NCBI GenBank assembly: GCA_023376005.1
Contig: CM042152.1
Span: 71,390,571-71,454,570, forward strand
Reading direction: 5' to 3'
Source: Doryteuthis pealeii
Taxonomy: Eukaryota > Mollusca > Cephalopoda > Myopsida > Loliginidae
Length of the DNA: 64,000 nucleotides
The position numbers and the translations under genes are program-made. Under the pieces are notes generated by a model, which was not told where the DNA came from, searched no databases, and saw nothing but the letters and a program-made list of their open reading frames with translations. This document shows, piece by piece, positions 58,166 through 64,000 of the stretch. The stretch's first letter is position 1; each line of letters starts with the position of its first letter.

Positions 58166-58684
58166 CAAATATTACTTGCCAGCTTGACCAATCAAAATGC
58201 TGATTCACCCATAACTCAACATCTATTGGTTAATTCTGAACTGTGCCAAGGCCTACAACATTGACATGTTTACTATAATTGACCATACTAGTTATTCTGG
58301 AAGCTCTATACATCACTGTCTTCAGACCTGGTCTCTGTAAATAGAAAGAATTTACATACAAACTCCAGCTTAGTAACTCTGAGCCTACCTCCAACTGAGC
58401 CAGGGTAATTGAAATTGTTTTCGCCCCCCCCCATTTTTTTTCTCTCAATTCATTTTGTTTTGTCCTCTACTATGTCAGACTTTCTGCAGTTGGTTCATCT
58501 TACAAAATCTTTCATGAATTTTTTATGTCACTTTGTGACAGTTGCCTTATAAAGCCTAAAGAACCAAGTCTGCCTTACTATTTACTCGTAACTGTGAGGA
58601 CAACAGATGGATTCCTGTCTTTCGCTAGGTTATTGGCAGTCTTTACATATGTACATATTTATTAGTAAAAATTCTCTTCTGCTA

Positions 58685-58800
58685 ATGGGCATGGTGATAG
58701 CCTGGTGGTTAGAGATTCTGACTAATAAAATATCATCTGAGTTTCAATCCTGGCTGGAGCCTGCTAAGTCTAGCCGCACTGAAGAGACGTGATACATCAA
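58685..58800 (+). mobile_element. tRNA-like SINE head
   Basis: GATAGCCTGGTGGTTAGAGA (box A type) and GAGTTTCAATCCTGGCTGG (box B type) with ACATCAAAACAGGACTGCTG after it; it ends in a (TA)n tract. Confidence 0.55.
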
Positions 58801-58984
58801 AACAGGACTGCTGGTGGATGACTATATATATATATATATATATATTATATTTATAAATAAAAAGTGCACCGTATTAGTGATAGAAAACAAAAGGCTATTT
58901 ACAGAATATCATCAGCCAGATTCTCTGAGAATAAGGAAATTCAAAATGGTTCCTTCAGTTAGGTAATAGAAATATTGGTTGGTT

Positions 58985-59178
58985 GTTTTGCTTTATTGCA
59001 TATCAACCCTTCTTGGTTAATTTAATATCAAATAAAGTTCTTTTTGATAAACAAAGGACTCGGATTGCTTACAATACCTTCTGTTGCTTAAATAGTCACC
59101 CAATTAAGTATTGTACAGGCTCATTGCTGCTTAACTTTAGTGATGTAACAGGAACTGGTGCTTTCAGCGGGACTTGAC
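58985..59178 (-). mobile_element. 5S-headed SINE with the common SINE tail
   Basis: On the - strand the head (59178 to about 59060) reads GGTCAAGTCCCGCTGAAAGC, AAGTTAAGCAGCAATGAGCC and GGGTGACTATTTAAG, that is, a nearly full 5S gene. It continues into ACTTTATTTGATATTAAATT and GGGTTGATATGC followed by an A/C-rich end, the same tail seen behind unrelated heads elsewhere in the window. Confidence 0.8.
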
Positions 59179-59816
59179 CATAATTAGAAATGTTGATAAA
59201 TATGATAAAGCTTTAAAAATAAATGAAAGAGTTGTTGTTAGCAATATAAAAAGAAACTCCATAATTTGAGGAAAGGAAGAATTAATTCATTTTAATGTTT
59301 TGTTGCCCACACTGGTTGAGTAAAACGTCAGGATTGATTGTATTGTAGAGGTTGGGGAAACAGAAAATACACAAGCCGTGTGAAAAGTTTACCTAACTTT
59401 TATTTCTCTTATGAGATCTGGGAGAGTTGTATGATCCAGTGACAGCATACTTATCATTAAATAGTTATATTTGTTGGGCCCATTCCTTCAAGACTAAATC
59501 CGGAATAGGATGTCTTTAGAATAGGATCTTAGTTTCTGCTTTTGAGCAGGTACTTTTTCTCTGGGAACTGTTTCTCAAAAAAGGGCCTCAAGCCTTGTCG
59601 CATGTCGTCTTCAATGATATCATCAATCTTGTCCTCGCACACTTTCTTCTCACGGTGAAATGGACATGTGGATCACACCTGCAAATCTGTGAGTCATGAG
59701 TTTGACTCCAAGCATTTGTCTCCTGATAACTCATCACCATTACAAATGTTTAATGGAATGTTGAACAAATAAAAAAAAAATGTTAATTGTGAATTAGTTA
59801 TTTATCAATCACATAC

Positions 59817-60295
59817 AACATGTGCTACTGGTACTATGTAACCCAGTACTACTTGTTTCATAGTCGGATCATTTGTCTGGTGAGGAGGGTGGCTCGACAC
59901 CATGCAGAACGAAAAACAAGACCTGTAAAAGGGTGGAGGAAGCTCTTTGCTCAATGGGTATCTAGCACATTATTTCTAAAGTTTAACCCCTCATTGCAGC
60001 AAGGTGGTGTAAACTTGGTAGTGTCAGAACAATGGGAACTTAAATTCCTGGTAGGGTCACCCAAGGTGGACAGGTCTGGCACACAGTGGTATTAGAGCCA
60101 CAACCCGGCCAGAGGAGCTCTGGTGAAAATTCAAAGGGCATCTCCATCAGGAATCAACAGTTTTTGGCATACTTGTCACTGCATCTGTGGAAAATCTGCG
60201 GCAAACAAGAGCATCTCCTTCCCCTGACTGGTATATACATGCAGGGTTTGGAGACTGCTTGTGAATTTCCTATCCCCTTGTTACTCTTTCCATGA
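59817..60295 (+). repeat. Interspersed repeat of about 480-530 bp, direct copy
   Basis: ACATGTGCTACTGGTACTAT, ATGGGTATCTAGCACATTAT, TTGGTAGTGTCAGAACAATG and GAGCATCTCCTTCCCCTGAC recur in inverse at 40262-40790. With that copy it brackets CKAP2-like exons 3-6. Confidence 0.75.
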
Positions 60296-60604
60296 ATTCA
60301 CTACAGGTGAATTTGTTGGATGTTGCTGGCTCAATCGACTCGGGGTGAATGTCCTCACAGAAACCTACAACATACAGGTAATAAATACTTTTATGTGAAG
60401 AATAATGTAAATTCTGTTGGCCTTGGTATTTGAAATCGATAACTGTTTACCTAGGGACATTGAAAATCCCGGAAATAAAATTTTTATTTCCAGTTATTTT
60501 AAGATGAAAACAGAAGGACATCTAAACAAATATCAAAAGTGTAATTAAATTTATCCTTTACTTTTTCTATTTTGGTGATGATTTTACACCTCCTGAAAAA
60601 TATT

Positions 60605-60840
60605 GCTACACCATGGTGTAGTTGCTAACGTTCTGGACTGTGACATCATAGTGAGTTTGAACTTCAGTTGTGCTATTATGTTCACTTTTAGACTAATTCC
60701 TTTGAGAAAAGTATGAATCCCCTTATCACTGTCTTCTAACTATAAGTTAAATAGTACCACTACTGTTCTTCTACAAGGATGGCTTTGGCATTACATAACC
60801 CTTGATAGTTGATATGCCAAACCAAACCAAAATCTGCCCT
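60605..60840 (+). mobile_element. SINE copy of the third family with shared tail
   Basis: ATGGTGTAGTTGCTAACGTT, TGACATCATAGTGAG and AAGGATGGCTTTGGCATTAC, then AACCCTTGATAGTTGATATG and AAACCAAACC. The last part is the tail also found behind the 5S-headed and the 47.7 kb families. Confidence 0.7.
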
Positions 60841-60863
60841 AATTTTTCAATTATTTTTTCATA

Positions 60864-61084
60864 TACCGTAACTCCTCAAATATACTCTACCCTTGAGTAT
60901 AATACGCAGCTTAAGGTATTTTCACACCCAACATCACAAAATGCGTCTGAATAAACATTGCCGGACAGCAAATAGAGACTTGGACATTGTTTAGAAAATA
61001 TTTTTTTATTTTTAACCCCGTATAAGGATTTTGATCTTTAAATTTTGGGGAAAAAATGCGGGTTATATTCGAGGAATTACGGTA
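60864..61084. mobile_element. MITE with TACCGTAA.. terminal inverted repeats
   Basis: The left end TACCGTAACTCCTCAAATAT and the right end (complement of TACCGTAATTCCTCGAATAT) are inverted repeats of about 21 bp. The interior includes AAAATGCGGGTTATATTCGA, a phrase typical of this very widespread MITE type. In intron 6 of the CKAP2-like gene. Confidence 0.8.
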
Positions 61085-61744
61085 TGCATTTCCTTTCCAA
61101 TTTAATTGTAGTATCTTTATTTAAATGAATTACTAATAATGAAATCAATTCTTAATGTAACATTGGATCTTTTGCAAAGTTCTCAAAAAAACAAAGAGGT
61201 GATGAAAGAGGTTGTCATGTGATTCCAGTGATGAAACAACAGACAAACATGTTACAAAAGACCCACTCAGATTTATTTTGGACTAGTTTAAAAGATGGTT
61301 CCTGCCCAACAATGACACTTCATGCATTGAGTACATGTTAAATTTTTGAAATTATACAAAAAAAATTGTCACAAAGTCATATAAATCACAGTAATCAAAA
61401 CTTGGAAATCCAAAATTTCTGGAATTTGGGTCTTATTTCGGCCTGGAATGTTTTTAATTTGCTCACAATTAGCCTTATTCCAAATTGGTATTATATGTTG
61501 GGCTAAAGTTTCTAGGAGTAAAGTTGAAAAAAAAACAAAAACAGTGACACATTGACTTTCACATATATCATTAGAGATGTTAGATTTCTTTTTGAAGAGG
61601 TTTCATAAACAGAAAGATGTGAGGTAGTTTTTGTTGAGTTGATGGAGGAAATATTCATTCTTTTATGTATAATAACCTCGAAGCCACCTCGCCCCACTGA
61701 CACCATGGGAAAGATGGTTTCACTTAAGCTCCAACTATTTTCCT

Positions 61745-61797
61745 TGCTTGACTTTGGTGATTTAGCGGGAACCGGTACTTTCAGTGTGACTTTCTTA
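61745..61797 (-). mobile_element. 5S rRNA-derived fragment
   Basis: On the - strand: AAGTCACACTGAAAGTACCG, then GGTTCCCGCTAAATCACCAA and AGTCAAGCAAGG. Only the 5' half of 5S up to box A is recognisable. Confidence 0.65.
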
Positions 61798-62090
61798 GAA
61801 GTTTTAATTCACATATGACTGTCTAATGCCAACCACAAAAACACTGAGTTTCTCATGGCTGGAGATTTGAACTTTGATCCGCCCTCTGTCAATCACATCT
61901 ACCAAATGTTTGGTACATCCAGCAGATTGGTAGAGGAGGGAACCATGCATAATGCTACATGTTAATTATTTTTACATTACCATTTTATCTCTCTATAAAG
62001 GATTAAAAAAAAATTTTAATCATTTTAAAACAAATGATTGTATTGATTTTTATATCATTTAATTTTTTTTTCTTTCTTTTTTTTTCACAG

Positions 62091-62416
62091 CCAATCAATA
62101 TAATTGCCGATTCAATGCCACAGATGATAAAAGATGTTATGGCATTTTCTAATGAAATTAAAACAGATGAAATATGTTCCACTGAAGAGATGCCTGTTTC
62201 AGATGAGGAAGATGAATTACTTAATTTAGATGACATGAGTGATGACTCTATTTACAGTCCATCTCAATCTCCAGTTGGTATGGATAGCATCTTTGACTAT
62301 GATCCTGATGATCTTAATTACAAAACACCTGTACCCCCAGAAACTCCAGGAATAATAAGGCACCCAGAGTCTTCTATTAAATATTTAGTCAAAAAGACAA
62401 CTCCATTCAAAAAGAG
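62091..62416 (+). CDS. CKAP2: CKAP2-like, coding exon 7; gene continues past the window
   Basis: Acceptor tttttcacag (ends 62090), donor GTAAGA (62417); phase 0 in, phase 2 out. It encodes PINIIADSMPQMIKDVMAFS, a long acidic segment, and ends KYLVKKTTPFKKR. The ...P-E-T-P-G followed by IKYLVKKTTPF corresponds to the highly conserved V-K-Y-x-V-K-T-T-P-Y block of CKAP2/CKAP2L and includes a CDK-type T-P-x-K site. Since family members continue beyond this block, at least one more exon lies after 64000. The seven exons total 1577 nt, about 525 residues. Confidence 0.88.
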
Positions 62417-64000
62417 GTAAGATTCCATTACATCAGTCTGACTTTCTGGCTTCCCCATTCTGTGATTTTTTTCCCTCAATTCTAGTTTTTAAATTTTGAA
62501 GGTGATGACTGTAAAATTCAGCAGTTACTGTTTCTCTCTGGTTCAATAACACAGAACATGGCATATACCACCAAAAATAGCAATACCGTTTTTTTCCCAA
62601 AAAGACACTCACCCTGCCGGCTGGGGTGTTAGAATACACCAACTGCACTTCTGCAGAGGGGTAAGACTTTCCCAATAGGGCCACCTGTTGGCGACTCGTG
62701 ATGCTTAAAGATGGAACCCAGGTGACTGAGCAGTCCATGACATGGAACACTCCACTTAGACTAGACGAGCAGTGGGAGAGGCCCCTCCGATCAATTGGCT
62801 ATATGATTGCCTCAACCCTATTGCCCTTATGACAAGCCCCAACCCGTTTTCTCATATGGATTCTAGAAGGTGGTGGCTGAGGGTCTTCATGTCCTGGGAA
62901 TGACGTTAAACTCTATCTGATGGTGAGTTTACAGTTGTGGAGGTCTGGGGAATGTGGAACATCCCTTCATCACCATTGCTCCCTGGTCCACTCTGACCTG
63001 GAGTGGTAGCACCTGTTAGCATCCCATCTATAGGTTAGATAGAAAAACACTAATTTATAAAAGAAATTGAGTATTCGTTAAGAATACTTTGTCGGCATTA
63101 AATGACCCACTGGGGTTGATATGCCATAAAACAAACTAAACCAAAAAGACAGCATCTGTAGTAAATGTAGATTCTGTCTCGGATCTTCCAATGATTTTCA
63201 ATGCTTTGGATTATTTTAGGGAACTCACTTTTTATCTCCAGTGACAGTCTTCCACAATTTTTTTGTTTTGTTTTTTTTAATAATTTCCTGCCCTTTGAAT
63301 CTTTCCTAAACATTTTGTAAATATCAACTGATTGATACTAAGTTTGTTTCAGCCAATTTCAATGTTGATTAAGTAGGGGTCATCTTCTAAAAAGGCTTGC
63401 AAGTCTTCACTTTCAAATTTCATATGGTTTGTCTTCCACATCACATTCAACTTTCTTGAACTTTATAAACTACTAGCAGGACCTGTGAATATACCACAGT
63501 ATGATAATTTAATTATTACAACATTTTATATGTTTACTTAAGAGTTATTGCAAAATAGTTCAATATGTAAAAAGGGATAATAATCTTGATTTAACTCTTT
63601 TTTTTTTTCTTTCTTTCTTTCTTTCTTTCCATTAAATAATTATGTTCGATTGAAACAGATTAGCAGTATCGCTTGTGCGTGCTCACTCCCTCTCTCTATT
63701 TCTCCCTTACTCTCTTTCTTTCTTATATTTTTTCTGTGTAGCATGTCCCTTTTCTTCCCTTTCTTTCTTTATAATAAAAATGGAATGGTCCATTATTTAC
63801 CTGAAGTGATGACACACATAAGAAATAAGAATTTGGTGGATAAGCAACACCAGATATTCAGGGTTCACATTTTTTGCTTTTCATCTTGGATGGTCTCATT
63901 TTTAACCAGAGGGTGTTGCAAGATGATAATGGTCATACAAATAAGGAACACTAGATTAACATATATAATATATAGATTAACAACATTTACAACTTCCAAT
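62417..64000 (+). other. CKAP2-like intron 7 (incomplete)
   Basis: One long interspersed repeat copy (62610-63148), a (CTTT)n tract at about 63610-63630 and pyrimidine-rich text near 63685-63760. No convincing exon. Confidence 0.5.
62610..63148 (+). mobile_element. Interspersed repeat, second long copy
   Basis: Follows 47665-48255 closely (CCGGCTGGGGTGTTAGAATA, GAACCCAGGTGACTGAGCAG, GAGGGTCTTCATGTCCTGGG, CTCTGACCTGGAGTGGTAGC) and ends in the same GGGTTGATATGCCATAAAAC tail. Confidence 0.75.

Larger units (their letters stand above)
57323..62090 (+). other. CKAP2-like intron 6, SINE- and MITE-rich
   Basis: Holds the second-family SINE, a LINE tail, a tRNA-like head, 5S-derived elements, the 59817-60295 repeat, a third-family SINE and the TACCGTAA MITE. 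58140-58680 and 61090-61700 have no assignable feature. Confidence 0.6.

Noticed and set aside
59820..60295. Two overlapping frames within the 59.8 kb repeat
   Set aside because: The inverted relative at 40.3 kb does not preserve the frames, so coding is not supported.
63352..63372. Possible terminal exon of the CKAP2-like gene after tttgtttcag
   Set aside because: It would add only a few codons (S-Q-F-Q-C) before a stop, whereas the family continues with a conserved stretch; the acceptor is probably chance.
1..64000. CRISPR arrays, operons, ribosome-binding sites or prokaryotic phage
   Set aside because: Spliced exons, GT-AG introns and eukaryotic repeats throughout; no spaced direct-repeat array of the CRISPR kind.

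Overview
The window is AT-rich metazoan nuclear DNA with small exons, GT-AG introns and a very high load of short interspersed repeats. tRNA-headed and 5S-headed SINEs, recurrent LINE tails and abundant (TA)n/(CA)n tracts look like a cephalopod mollusc (octopus or squid). That assignment is an inference from repeat style and protein content; no species marker is present.

Two multi-exon genes are supported, both on the + strand. (1) 1307-15473: the last five coding exons of a BIG-family Sec7 Arf exchange factor, most like ARFGEF3/BIG3. Splice sites and phases agree, but exon 3 needs three single-base corrections to be read. (2) 31603-62416: the first seven coding exons of a CKAP2/CKAP2L-like mitotic spindle protein, with a CCAAT + TTTGAA (CHR-type) promoter, a KEN box and the conserved C-terminal domain. 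Its last exon(s) lie beyond the window. The intergenic interval 15474-31540 holds two orphan exon-like ORFs (16076-16309 on -, 22689-22919 on +), a degraded copy of a recurrent uncharacterised protein near 20.2-20.6 kb, and repeats.

The rest is a dense, often nested mobile-element landscape. It includes four Helitron-like elements with TC...hairpin...CTAG ends (one carrying a 700 bp foldback), a solo LTR with a 4 bp target duplication and a reconstructible empty site, and a mariner-type element with intact TIRs and TA flanks. A LINE fragment with a perfect 31 bp target duplication and a twin-priming inversion sits inside a SINE. Three C-terminal tails of another LINE, 5S rRNA-derived SINEs, several MITEs and foldbacks, and a type I hammerhead ribozyme on the - strand at 54540-54581 complete the picture.

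No wholly new gene system was found. The most informative items are the hammerhead ribozyme, the exon-3 frameshift cluster with its exon-less duplicate upstream, the SINE heads sharing one 3' tail, and inverted repeat pairs that bracket CKAP2-like exons.
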